From: Apis mellifera
Lineage: Eukaryota > Arthropoda > Insecta > Hymenoptera > Apidae
Length of the DNA stretch: 64,000 nucleotides
NCBI RefSeq assembly: GCF_003254395.2
Contig: NC_037638.1
Coordinates: 19,829,207-19,893,206, forward strand
Direction: 5' to 3'
A program made the position numbers and the translations under genes. The notes under the pieces were generated by a model. The model made no database searches and was not told where the DNA came from. It worked only from the letters and a program-made list of their open reading frames with translations. The first letter of the stretch is position 1. Every line of letters starts with the position of its first letter. Below, one piece after another: positions 21,663-32,212 of the stretch.

Positions 21663-22620
21663 CTCTATCTCGTCGCGTGGTCGTCGCGTGTTCTCTCCTC
21701 CTCCTCCCCTTGGAACGAATTTCGACCTTTCCCATCAGTCGCATCGTTTCCCTCCCTTCTTCCGTGTACGCAAATACCGGAAAGGACGAGTATGATCGAA
21801 ATCCTCTCCTAGATTTCGGGTTACCTATCTTCTGTTTCTTGGAAACAGGGATCCAATCCCTCCCCTTTTTCATCGATTTTCCTCCGTCCCGAGCCTCTTG
21901 GAAATCTTGGAACGAGAAAGCGAGAGGGGAAAAAAGATCCCGGAATTTCGTCCTTTCCCTCTCTCTCCTCAACGAACGTCGATATAAAGGTCGGAATACC
22001 TCGTGTCTCGTGAATATTACAGGGCGAGGCGTGCGAGGGGAGCGCGCGTTTCGGGTGAGAGGAGCGTCTCCCTTCCCCCTCCCCCCCATCGTGTATATAC
22101 ATCGATCGAGAGGATCGACGCCGCGATTCGGTGCGGTCACGACGGATGAATTTCGTATGTCCCCGGCAAATGGTAAACAGCGAGGCGGGCGTTGGAGCTT
22201 AACTCCACCGCAAAGTTTCCACGTGGAACGCTCCTCTCTCTCTCTCGGCTCCCTCCTCCATTTTCCGCATACCCCATTCCTCGCTCCTTCCTTCCTCCCC
22301 TTTTGTTCTCCCTTCGTCGCCCGCCTCGGCCTGACCGCACGGCGGTGCAACGCGGCGGCTGTGGCGTTGCGTACGTGTGTAAATCCTGGCCCGCCACCGC
22401 TGGGTGTGGCACTTTGCAGCCGTGTGAATATGCATGTACGCGCGTGCAACGCCGCCGGCCGGCCCCTCGCAATACGCTCGTGTGTGCGTATCTCGCCCCC
22501 ACGGTGTCCAAAGCGGGTGGTGGTGGTGGTGTTGTGTCGTTGCATAGCGGCGGCGGCCGCTGGGAAATTCGCCCGTGTAACGTAACCCGTCACGCTTGTG
22601 CACGCTTCTGCACAACCCTC
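21663..22620. other. GC-rich island, open on both strands, not called coding
   Basis: 22100-22600 is the most GC-rich complex stretch in the window (many GGCGGC, GCGTGC words, GGTGGTGGTGG at 22518). Long frames exist on both strands (316 codons minus, 302 codons plus), but stop codons are AT-rich and so become rare in such DNA. The peptides are Arg/Pro/Ser/Gly-rich with no domain. A CpG-rich promoter or first-exon region is possible. Confidence 0.4.
22217..22228. promoter_or_regulatory. Palindromic E-box TTCCACGTGGAA
   Basis: A perfect 12 bp palindrome centred on CACGTG, the core bound by Myc/Max- and bHLH-PAS-type factors. It sits at the 5' side of the GC-rich island. Function is inferred from the motif only. 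Confidence 0.35.
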
Positions 22621-24391
22621 GTCGTCCTCTTCCTCGTCCTCGTCTTCCTTCTCGTAGTCGCAGTCGACTCTACGGGGAGAATTTTTAAATTGGAGAGATC
22701 GATGAGCCGTCCCCTTCGATCGATGCGCCCCGCCGCGCGGGGACGAGAATCCTGCAGCAACAATTACCAGAGTTTTAAACCGGCAAGAGGTGAAGCAAGA
22801 GGCGAGGAAAAAGGAAAGAGGAGAGAAAAATAAAATGGAAAATAAGGAGGGAGAGCGAGCGTTGATCGATTTTCTCGCAGGAGTCGAGGACCGGAATGGA
22901 ATGGAAATATCAATCGTTGGAGTGTCACGGAGAATCGGAAAAATATGCCGGGGAAGGGTGTAACGGGATGGAGCGCTAATGTGCTCGAGTTTCCATCGGC
23001 GACAGTCGTCTCGTGGCTCGAGTGGTGGCCGTCGGTGTGCTTGCAGCGGAAAGTGGAGAAGCGGTACCGGTACCCGGTAATCTGGACGTTACTACTCCGT
23101 CCAAGGTTTAAATTAGCAACTCGAACCGATTCGAGCGCGAGTTCCCAACTCGTGAAAGGGGAGGATATAAATGGACGAAAGGGGGAAGGTTCGAAGGGAA
23201 ACGAACGATTCGGATTTATATTCGGCTCCAGTTTAGAATTTCTTCGTGAACTAGAATTGAAAAGAAAAAAAAAAAGAGAAATAGAAAAAAGGAGGAGGGG
23301 GGAACACGTCAGAGCGAGCACAGTTAATGGAGCGGGACTCGAGTTTATATAGGGTGGGTTTTAGGATAGGTAAAACGACATAACGAACAATTTTTTTTTT
23401 TTTCCCCTCTCTCTCTATTTTTCTTTTCCGTTTTGTCGAAGCGTGGGGAAGGGTGGCGGGCAATTTGCGTTCGGCGCGTGTGACACACACGGAATGATAT
23501 TCACGGATAGCGTTCACCCGCGTGGAAACGAGTACAACCTCGTGTATAACTCTTTTAACAAAAGTTTTGATCGGGCACCGATCGTTTTCAGCTATGCGTG
23601 CGTTTGATTATTCTTAATCGGCCGTACATGTGTGTACGTGCGTCAATTGATTTATTACGGGGTTTCCCCACCTCGTAAAAACGCGTCTGTTTTCTATGGA
23701 GATAAATCGAGTTTAAAACATTTCGCTTCGATTGATTTATCGGGTAATAAAAAATCGAAGGACGGCCAGAAATCGTTTCCACGTTTGATGATTCTTTTCT
23801 GTTTTCCTGTTTTTCCTTCTTTCTATTTTCTTTTAACCATGGAAACGCGTACGATCGCGTACGATCGCGAACTCTCCTCCTCTTTTCTTCCCGAATTTCG
23901 AGAATTTCTTCGCGATCGATTTCCACGATAACGATGGATCGGAAAGAAAGAAAAGGAAGAAAATCGGCGGCTTGGAGAGCTTGGAGCTTGGTTTTAATTA
24001 TTTTTCGCCGTGACTATGACTTGGCGCGGATTTCCTGCGGCCAAGAACACCGGGATTAACGAAGTAATTTCCGCTCGGCGACGTTGCCCTATAATTGGCA
24101 CAAAAGATCTCGACGAAAACGTTACCTTCACGGTTCGTTTTGCTCACCCCTCCTCTCTTAAGCATTCGCGTTAATACGTTATTTCCGTCTGAAAGTCATC
24201 GGGTATCGTATCGCAATGTAACGTAGTTTCCAACTTTACGTGGATTTTTATTACAATTAATCCAACCATAATTTATTAACGCGATTAGAAAAAAATCGCC
24301 ATCGAATCGAACGTTTGACACGCACGATTTATCAAGCTTGTTCATTTCACGCTTACATCGAGAAGCTTGGAGACGAATGAATTTTTCAATG

Positions 24392-24393
<2 letters not shown>
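22621..24393. other. Non-coding sequence
   Basis: 22800-22860 is purine-rich and 23390-23430 is T/C-rich. Short CGTACGATCG words repeat at 23850-23872. The rest is complex, unrecognised sequence. Confidence 0.5.

Positions 24394-24424
<31 letters not shown>
24394..24424. repeat. (AT)n microsatellite, about 31 bp
   Basis: The longest perfect AT dinucleotide run in the window. Confidence 0.95.
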
Positions 24425-24427
<3 letters not shown>

Positions 24428-24983
24428 AAGTAAACACGGTAGCATTCATCGGAAACAGAATGGTGGTAAGACTTCATTCGGAAAGAGTCTCATTCATGAG
24501 GATGCCTACCGGTGCAGTTGCTGTCTTTCCGCAGGAAGAGCATTTATATTCGCCGGCTGAGAGTATTACGTAAACGTGGCCGGCATATCGCTAATCTTCA
24601 TCGCTGTTGTAACCGTTGAATAAATAATTAATACAATCGATTCGTGTTCGTAATGTTAAACGCTCGCTTGTATTATAAATTATAATGTCTGTTATAATTC
24701 GCTTATTGTTAAAGGGAACTCGAAATTGTTGAAACGAGATTCGTAGACGGAACGAAAATATATATATATATATGCGTCGCTCAATTTCATTCCTCTCCAA
24801 TTCTTAATCTTCGATGGGTGTCGAAAATGAATCGAAATAAGCTTTCTCCCTTTGGGAGAGGGAGGGGAGGAAAGGAAAAAAGGAAGAAAAGTTTGCGCGT
24901 TAAGAGCGTTTAACGCGTCTCGCGTAAATCCTCGCGAAGGAAAGGTGTCCCAGAAGCGTCGTCTTTTCCCGGCCGCGCGCTAT
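24425..24983. other. Non-coding sequence, partly AT-rich
   Basis: 24430-24575 is tract-free and open in one plus-strand frame without recognisable motif. 24672-24686 is an AT palindrome (ATTATAA/TTATAAT). A short (TA)n lies at 24761-24773 and a purine run at 24855-24890. Confidence 0.4.
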
Positions 24984-25003
24984 TATTAATTTCGTAATTA
25001 ATA
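24984..25003. repeat. 8 bp AT-rich inverted repeat between GC-rich arms
   Basis: TATTAATT and AATTAATA flank TCGT. It is flanked by GCCGCGCGC on the left and a GCGGCGCGC stretch on the right that can pair in part. The arms are paired homeodomain-type TAATT cores. Confidence 0.55.
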
Positions 25004-25056
25004 TTTACTAGGCCCGCGGCGCGCTCGAGCTCATTAGCATTCGTCGCCACGTGCAC

Positions 25057-25078
25057 GCCGTCGCCGCCGCCGCCGCCA
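25057..25078. repeat. (GCC)n trinucleotide repeat
   Basis: About six CGC/GCC units with minor interruption. Confidence 0.85.
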
Positions 25079-25449
25079 GCATTTTAATTCGAATCTTTCT
25101 TGAACCGAAAAAAGAATGCCGCTCTCTCTCCCTTCCCTCCTCCTGTATAACTCTTATAATCTTTATTCCTCGTCAATTTGTCGCCACTGTAAGTTACGTA
25201 TTAAGAAATCGTGTCGAATGGGGAAAGAATCGATCGATTCAATCGTCTTTTACGACCAATTGTTATGATATATCGATTCTCTCGAATAATTAATCGAGAA
25301 GTGCGTATTATTCTATCGTATACATTCGAAGTCGGATGAAACTAGTCGAGTTATTTTCAATCCGTTTTCAACTCGTGTTGTTTGATTTTCAATCAAATCA
25401 AGAGGATAGATTTCGAGGCAGTTTCTCAACTAGAATTGAGTTATATTTG
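25079..25449. other. Non-coding, becoming AT-rich
   Basis: Includes a TTTGATT/AATCAAA 7 bp inverted repeat near 25379-25395. No gene seen. Confidence 0.45.
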
Positions 25450-25474
25450 TTTAATATAAGATGCTTATATTAAA
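25450..25474. repeat. 11 bp inverted repeat with ATG loop
   Basis: TTTAATATAAG and CTTATATTAAA flank a 3 nt loop, a perfect cruciform-capable stem that extends a few pairs further with wobble. Confidence 0.65.
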
Positions 25475-26060
25475 TAGAGAAAATTGTCAGAATTATTATT
25501 ATTAATCTTGAAATTCTCGAATGGAGGAAACTATGCGCACGATCCTTTTTTTTATAAAAAAAAAAAGAAAAAAGAATTAAAGACAGGTTAATTAATCCGG
25601 AGTTAAATTTGATATGACTCTCGCGATGAATATTTTATCGATTCCACTACATTAAAATGCGAGAGCTCGTGTTTTCCTTTTGAAAAGGTTCGCGTGACAA
25701 ATATAAAAAAAAGTAACAATTACATCGTAAACCGGATGAAAATTTATTTTATACGTGACGAAACATTGGCAGCATCCCTTTCGAAAGCAAAATGGAGGGA
25801 CAATTTAATAAGTCGATAAACGCGTTAGTGCCTATGCACATGAGTGTATACTGGACGCTCGCGTTGATGGCACCGCCGAGAACAAAGGCTCTCTCTCTCC
25901 TCTCCCTCTCTCTTTCTCTCTCTCTGGATACGCGAGCTTTTCTACGCGAGTTTTTCCGTTGTTTTGTTTCATAATTTCATGACGGTGCCGTTGTATTATC
26001 ACACGGTCAGAAGACTTAAACGTTGCCCGCCAGATTTATCTCGACTAGCAGAGAGCTAAA
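25475..26060. other. AT-rich non-coding sequence
   Basis: Includes A runs (25556-25576) and a CT-rich run (25890-25926). No element ends or genes recognised. Confidence 0.5.
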
Positions 26061-26083
26061 TATATATATATATATATATATAT
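26061..26083. repeat. (TA)n microsatellite
   Basis: A perfect run of about 23 bp just before the tandem hairpins. Confidence 0.92.
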
Positions 26084-26100
26084 TTCCTCGGTGCCTTTGC

Positions 26101-26159
26101 CACGGAGTTAACCGTGTCCGCCAACCCCCTTGAGCGGGGGTTGCTTCTTCAGTTTGGCG
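26101..26159. other. Tandem hairpins with an alternative pairing
   Basis: CACGG/CCGTG (26101-26116, 6 nt loop) is followed after 5 nt by CAACCCCC/GGGGGTTG (26122-26143, 6 nt loop). CGCCAA (26119-26124) can instead pair with TTGGCG (26154-26159), which would break the second hairpin. The mutually exclusive pairing is visible in the sequence. Any switching role is speculation, and no riboswitch class is recognised. Confidence 0.4.
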
Positions 26160-26875
26160 AGCATACGCAATTTCAGATACGAGCGTAATGGTTGCTACTT
26201 GCCACCTCAGCCTTTTGTCTCTGTAATTTTCGCCTCGTGCTCGACGCCTCGCTTGTTCCTGACCTCGATCTCGCTTTGACGCCGCTCGAGAGAGTATGCC
26301 GGCCGAAACAGAGTAACGAATCTGTCTAAAACGCAACACTTGACGATTTCTTTACGAACGGAAAAAAAAAAGGGAGGAGAGAAAGAAGAGTCTTTTCTTT
26401 TAAAGTCGAAGCGAGTTTTTCTAAGTAGCTGTGTGCTTCCTTAGAGAGAGAGAGAGAGTTAAGTGTATTAGCTATCATTTTCCTCTGAAACCGTGGAAAA
26501 TCGTTCCCGCCGATCGTTTCATCGAATCTCTGTCGTAAAAATATCCAACATCGATTCGATCCTCGGCCTTCGAGTGTCTTTTCCGTTCCTCTCTCTCTCT
26601 CTCTATGTGTACACACGTCTGGCTGTACGGCGCGCTCATATACGGTAGCATCATTCGGTAAATAGTGGAATAGTTGCAATTTCCCCGAATAAACAGTACT
26701 TTCGGTGACCAGGCGGCAAGATGGAAAATCGATCCAGCGATGAGCTTCCAACTCTGTCCCGTCCCTCTTCCGCTTTGCTCGCCCGTTCTGCTCACCCATC
26801 ATCGTCGACCTTTACCCCTTCTTTTTTTCTTTTTTACAAGAAAAACAAAATTGGCACGACACGTTTGTCGAAGTG

Positions 26876-26906
<31 letters not shown>

Positions 26907-28091
26907 GAACCGTTATTATCCTGATCGTCGAAGGGGGGACGGACGATTCGAAAGCGATTCGAGGTTAATTCTATGAGTGGCCTGGCATACGTTCGAGTGG
27001 ACGATTACCCTTCCCCAATTGACGACAATTGTCCGTGACAGGGATGGGAAAGGGGAGTAGGAGGGCGAGAGAAAAGTGTCGAGAGGAGGGTGAAGAGAGA
27101 AGGTGAGAGAAAAAGGAGGAGGGGAGGCTGGAAATTTCATCGCGTCGAATCGCATTTGAAACGCGTTGGAAGTTTTCTCGCTTTATTTCCTCGTTGCTAA
27201 ACCGCTCACGTAGAATGAATGGATAAAGAAGAAGAAGAAGAAAGAGACGGAGAAGAGGGATGTATTCCGGTCAAAGTTTCGCATAATTTCGCGCGGATTT
27301 TCTCCTCATGGTGGTGTCAGTGTGGCGGTGGACCATTTTCATTTGTCGCGATTTACTACGGTTAACTGCATCGGAGGCACGCACACACCGGAAGTTTAAC
27401 GATTAGATGATGCTTCAAAGTTTCGCGCTTTTCAACCCTCATTACCGCCTCACAACCTCCCCTCTTTCTCCCAGACCACCCAGAATAGACTTGTTTTGCG
27501 CGCGACGGAAGCCGCGCTGTTACATAACCGTAACAAGATCGAAAGCCGCGAGGAACACGGTTGGAATACGTTTACGATTTCCCCGGAAGAAGAAGAAATC
27601 TCGGCCGATATTATCCCCGTTGCGCGAATCTCTTCTCTCGTTGTCGACTTGTTAACGATAAAAAAAAAAAGAGAGAAAAGGAAAGGAAAGTACGTTTGAT
27701 CGATAAGAAAGTACGCGTGCTCGTCGCCTGGAATCTCCTTGCGTTTCAATTTCTTTCCCAACAGGGAAAGAGGGAGGAGAGATCAAAGTTTGCTCATTCA
27801 GATGGTGTCGGTCGGACGATATCCGAATAGTAGTTGCGTTATGCAAACTAGAAGACGAGTTGGTTAGAGAGAGAGAAAGAGGGAGAGGAGAGTCGTGGCG
27901 CGATATTGGCCGGTTATATGTTGACCAATGAAATCGGTTTTTGGAGTCGTAACATCCATCGGTTTCCGCTTCGATATTAGAATGCATCCAACTATCTTGC
28001 GGATAAAGATGATCGGCCACCACCTGCCTCGCTTCCTCCTACGATCCTGTATTCCGTAGAATCGAGAGCTGGGTGATCTCTCGCGCGCTGA
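26160..28091. other. Non-coding sequence with short CT and GA repeats
   Basis: CT repeats lie at 26589-26604 and 26876-26901, with purine-rich stretches at 27040-27130 and 27225-27260. 27290-27410 is complex. No gene recognised. Confidence 0.5.

Positions 28092-28116
<25 letters not shown>
28092..28116. repeat. (TC)12 microsatellite with imperfect extension
   Basis: A perfect TC run continued by TC-rich sequence to about 28136. Confidence 0.92.
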
Positions 28117-28125
<9 letters not shown>

Positions 28126-28230
28126 GGTCTCTCTCAGCCGGTTAGGTCCGTTCCGTATTTGCCTCGTTGGAGGCGAGCGTCGTTCGAAATTAATTTAGCG
28201 AAGAAATTGCTTGTCCCGACACGTGATTAA

Positions 28231-28249
28231 ATCCTCCCCGCGGGAGGAT
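28231..28249. repeat. 8 bp inverted repeat with CGC loop
   Basis: ATCCTCCC and GGGAGGAT flank CGC. The core CTCCCCGCGGGAG resembles the hairpin core at 21091-21107. Confidence 0.6.
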
Positions 28250-28900
28250 CGATAATAAGAAAATTCGAAGCGGATGGGAACGACACGACGACGAATTTTC
28301 TATCGAGATTGTTAGGCCAAACTCTTAGGCTATTTACCCGGACGAGATTAAACCGATTCTCGAAATTTCAATATCCGATCGATTGGAAGCTGGGCGCTGC
28401 TCCGATGCTCGATGACCCGATTGTTCCCGCGGAACTGTATACCGCGGCGTATATTTATATACGCGAGCCTGTGGTCGATGTTTCCGATTTTTTCTTCCAG
28501 GATTATTCCCTCCCCTTCCTCTCTTCGATCGGTGTACAATTACGACGCATCCAGGATACTTTGATCCGTGTCGATTACAGAGGGAGGAAGGAGGGAGGGA
28601 GAGCAACTCGACACTGCCGTGCTTTTCCAACTCTCGATCCTTCGATCGGCGAGAAATTTTTCTCGCGAAAAAAAATGCAGCACGAGAGCTTTTTATCTCC
28701 TTTGTTGCGTGACGCTTCTCCACTCGTCGTCGTCGTCGACGTCTTGTTGACTCGACTCAACGAGAGGACAAGGGGTGAGGAGGGGTGAAAAGGAGAATTA
28801 TCATCGTTCCTCGTTTCGTAAACGCGATAATAATTAATAAAGGTATATAATACGATCTTTATATCATCGTCTCCCCCTCGCGAGATTAAATAATACACAG
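28250..28900. other. Non-coding sequence
   Basis: Complex unique sequence with short frames open on both strands (for example 28309-28788 plus). No protein family recognised. Confidence 0.45.
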
Positions 28901-28954
28901 CCAGTCGGCATAATGCGACTGGTGGCACCCTCTCCGTCTCGACATAAGTCGAGA
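28901..28954. other. Two tandem 7 bp hairpins
   Basis: CCAGTCG/CGACTGG (28901-28922, 8 nt loop) is followed after 14 nt by TCTCGAC/GTCGAGA (28937-28954, ATAA loop). Further on, ATTATCT/AGATAAT (29073-29092) forms a third stem. They begin a tract-free island extending to about 29190. Confidence 0.5.
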
Positions 28955-29190
28955 TTGGGGGGAGGGAAACGGGAGCAGCCGTGGTGTACTCGTGGCCCTA
29001 ATTATAGGCGAGAGAGCGCGATACGCGCTGCAACGTGTGCTATGCACTCGTAGCAATTAATCTGTCGCCGGGATTATCTGTTCCGAGATAATAGGTATTC
29101 GCGGCCACCGATACCGGAGGATAATTAAATCAGCGGAGAAGACATACCGCCGCGATTCCAAGTAATTACGCGCCACGGTTTTCGGTCGAC
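28955..29190. promoter_or_regulatory. Enhancer-like island rich in TAAT and GATA words
   Basis: The stretch lacks simple repeats and clusters CTAATTATAGG, CAATTAATCTG, GATAATAGG, GATAATTAAATC and GTAATTACG within about 180 bp. Clustered homeodomain- and GATA-type cores are common in insect developmental enhancers, but AT cores arise often by chance. Confidence 0.25.
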
Positions 29191-30374
29191 GAGTTAAAAG
29201 GGGGAAGAGACAGAGAGAGAGGGAAAGGGAAAAGGAGAGTTTTCCTCCCTCCCTTGGCAGGAACCAGCGCGTTCTCGTTAATCCCGGCCGACGAAGGAAG
29301 GGGACACGTCGCTCTATCGGCCTTTTAACGTTTTAAAATTCGCTTCCGGTAGGAGGGAAACTTTTCTCTTTTTATTTTTTCCTCGCTGCAACTGGCTTCG
29401 ATTCAGGGTCGCGCTTTTCGAAAAATTTCCGTTAGAATTTAAATAATAGAATAGCAGCCGGCCATGGAACAGGATGGAATCGGGGGAAGATAGGAGTTTT
29501 ATCTCTGGGTAAAAATTGGCGAATTTCGTCGAGCCGCAGAGTTTCGATCGAGTCGCGAGATCTTATCTTACACGTGGACGATAATGACAAACGAAACGTC
29601 GTTACGAGGTCGGAAATTAAAAAAGGTTGGAGCTTCGTTTCGAGGTTGGGAACGCTCGTTAGTTCCGGGAAGGAAATCGTGGGAAGGCTCGTTTCGCGGT
29701 GGCGAGAAGAAAGAAATATATAGCGCGGGGGAGAGACGAGCTCCCTTAACTGCGCGATTACTGCGTTACGGCTGTTCGTTGGAATAAAGATGCGGCCATG
29801 ACTATGGAAAGAGTATGGTGCAAGGTGCTCGTCTCGAAGACGAAGGCTTGAATGAACGCGAAGGGATGGAGGGAGGAGAGGGGGAGTGAGTCCGAGGGAA
29901 AGGTTACTGGATAGCAGGGACAAGGGGAAGAGGAGGAAGGAGAAAGGAGAGGAGAAGGAATATAGAGAAAGAGAGAGGAGGTCTCATTAGGAGCTCTAAC
30001 GACCCGAGTGCAGTACTCCCATCCCTATCGTGCTGAATCACCCCCTCCCTCCCCTTTTCTAGCGCACATTCTCTCCCTCCGACACACGAGCGCCAACTTG
30101 GCACACACCGACGACTCTTGCCAGGGTTCCTCGTGTTCACCGCCACTACCCTCCCCCCTCCTGTCCTTCCAACCCTCCCTCTTTGCCCGCTGGTTCGCGC
30201 AACCCCAATCTGAAAGTCAAATTTCCTCGTGGCAACGGTAGATGTCGTGCTCTTTCTCTTCCCCTCCCCCTTTGCACCCCCTGTCTCTCTATCCTCGTTC
30301 TTGTCTCCTCTATCCGCCGGATACCTTCGCTCCTTGCTCCCTGGCCAACCCCTTTAACCGTCCCACCCCCAGCT
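29191..30374. other. Non-coding sequence with purine and pyrimidine stretches
   Basis: 29205-29240 and 29865-29985 are purine-rich; 30035-30360 is strongly C/T-rich. Between them lies unrecognised complex sequence. Confidence 0.5.
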
Positions 30375-30470
30375 CCGGCAATAAAACTGATAACATCATC
30401 GGGAATGTAATTACGCGCGGGAGGACGAAGCCGCGCGGCCGGGAACGTTGAATCGAATTAAGAAGATACC
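30375..30470. repeat. Diverged local duplication, copy 1
   Basis: Shares an ordered series of words with 30893-30971: CCGGCAATAAAA, GATAACATC, CGGGAA.GTAATTACG, GAGGACGAAG and GAATTAAGAAGATA. Copy 1 carries a few extra CG-rich bases after GTAATTACG. Both copies are in the same orientation about 518 bp apart. Confidence 0.6.
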
Positions 30471-30892
30471 GACTCGCTCGACTCACCGTGGTCACCGCTC
30501 TCTTTCGCTTTTCACGCCGTCCGTTTAATTCCACGGGGGAGGGCGGGACGCGCGAGTGTGTAAATGTGTGTATGTACGCGGGAGAAGAAGAAAGGGTGAT
30601 AGATCGGCGCCCCGGTAAACCATTCGTTCCCTTGGTTCCTTCTCTGCGCCCGCGAGTTATCCGCCAAGTAACTTGGATTTTTGCCATCGGACGATGTACA
30701 AGGTGCTTTCAGAAATGGCGATCCTCCTATCTCCTCCCTTCCCTTCCCTCTCCCGTGGTCGTGAAACGGGTCAATTCGGTCGTTGCTTCTTATCTCGGAT
30801 AAGAAGTGTCCGCAAAAGAAAAAAAAAAAAAAAAGAAGGGGACCCTCGAGTACGTGTAAGAATGTGCTCTCTTTGTAGTTGGCCGGCAATAA
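30471..30892. other. Spacer between duplicated segments
   Basis: Complex sequence ending in an A-rich run (30819-30836). No gene recognised. Confidence 0.45.
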
Positions 30893-30971
30893 AAGCGATA
30901 ACATCGGCGGGAACGTAATTACGAGGACGAAGGTGGGGTTGTAGTCGGCGGATCGAATTAAGAAGATATCC
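30893..30971. repeat. Diverged local duplication, copy 2
   Basis: The counterpart of 30375-30470. The retained words (CAATAAAA, GATAAC, GTAATTACG, GAATTAAGAAGATA) are Hox-, GATA- and homeodomain-like cores, and what lies between them has diverged. This pattern would suit preserved binding sites, though it could be simple decay of a duplicate. Confidence 0.6.
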
Positions 30972-30990
30972 TATCCTATCCTGTCCTGTC
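30967..30990. repeat. (ATCCT/GTCCT)n pentanucleotide repeat
   Basis: About five pentamer units directly after copy 2 of the local duplication. Confidence 0.8.
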
Positions 30991-31966
30991 GTGGCCGTTC
31001 GCGACACACGTTTTTCAATGTCGACGTGGTGCGCGTGGCCCGAATTAAACGCTTAGCGTCTTCGTTTCTTCTTCTGCCAACCCTGTCGAGACGTGTCCAC
31101 GCTTTGAAAAAAAAAAACGAAAACGAGAGAAGAGAGAGAAAGAGAGACGCTCGAAACTCGAGGAATATTCCGTATTCAAGTGCACGGTAACGAAACTAGC
31201 GAACCGCTTGGAATACGATTACACTCGTAAAGAAACAAGTTGGTCCGGAATCGAGGAATGATTTCGAATAATGGCGCAGACATATTTCGTTACTGGGGTG
31301 AAGCTCACGTTTCCGGTTCCGCGGACTCCGGGACTTGTTCGTCCGGAATGGAACGACTATTTGCATTTCCGTTGTTATCCGTTAAAGAGAAAACCGACCT
31401 AGAACGGGCGGGCCTGGATCGATACAAGAAGAGAGGAAGAGAGAGAGAGAGATCTCTGGACGAGAAGCGAAAATGAAATCGATCGGGATCCCGAATCCAG
31501 ACCCAGCAATCTTTTCTTCCTCCTTCTCCAAGAGGATTTTTCTCCTTCATTCGTATCAATCCTCGCAAGGATTAATTTACCTTCCGATCGATCGATCGAT
31601 CTCGAGATGTCGAACACGAATATACACATATTTATATATACATATCGGGAGGATAGTATGGGATGGAAATTCGATTCGAATGGAGGGCAAACCCGGCGCG
31701 GAATTACCTGGAAGCCGGGGCGCGTTGTAATTAGAGCAATTAAGCACGAGAACCGATCGACATCGGGAGAAGGAGGCGGCGGGTGTAGCGGATCTTCATT
31801 AAACGGTTGTTTGACTCAAAAGTCACGCGTTTTCTCCGCGTCTCCGCTCCCTTTCACCGCGCTCATTCTCTCATGCTATAATTTCCACTTAGCAGCCCGT
31901 TCTCTGTTCTTTCAACCGGGAACACGCCCGACATCTCGTCCCGTTTCATCTCGCGCTCCTCGACCA
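30991..31966. other. Non-coding sequence
   Basis: An A run (31108-31117), GA-rich sequence (31120-31148), GA repeat (31438-31452), and a CGATCGATCGATCGATC run near 31580. Remaining sequence unrecognised. Confidence 0.5.
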
Positions 31967-32019
31967 ACCTACCTACCTACCTACCTACCTATCTACCTAC
32001 CCACCTACCTACCCACCTA
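31967..32019. repeat. (ACCT)n tetranucleotide repeat
   Basis: About thirteen ACCT units with a few single-base changes (ATCT, ACCC). Confidence 0.93.
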
Positions 32020-32188
32020 ACTGTGCGCCCTCGCGCATCGAGAAGCGAGCTCGTTGCTCGCCTATTCAGATCGACGGTGAATTTAATCGGGCAAGCAAAG
32101 GGTACCGGTTCGCGCGGCAATTATCGCACGATAATATTCCTCTGCCGGAGGCCGCTTAACGCATCAATAATATTCATGGTATGTAAGT

Positions 32189-32212
32189 GGAGGAGGAGGA
32201 GGAGGAGGAGGA
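32189..32212. repeat. (GGA)8 microsatellite
   Basis: A perfect trinucleotide run, with a complementary TCC-rich run at 32279-32294. Confidence 0.92.

Noticed and set aside
21643..22593. Overlapping frames of 316 and 302 codons on opposite strands
   Set aside because: Both are Arg/Pro/Ser-rich with no recognisable motif. Openness on both strands points to composition, not coding.
24367..24573. Plus-strand frame after the (AT)n repeat as a transposon protein fragment
   Set aside because: The peptide is balanced in composition, but no transposase or reverse-transcriptase motif can be identified.
31967..32019. CRISPR-like array
   Set aside because: It is a plain ACCT tetranucleotide repeat without spacers.
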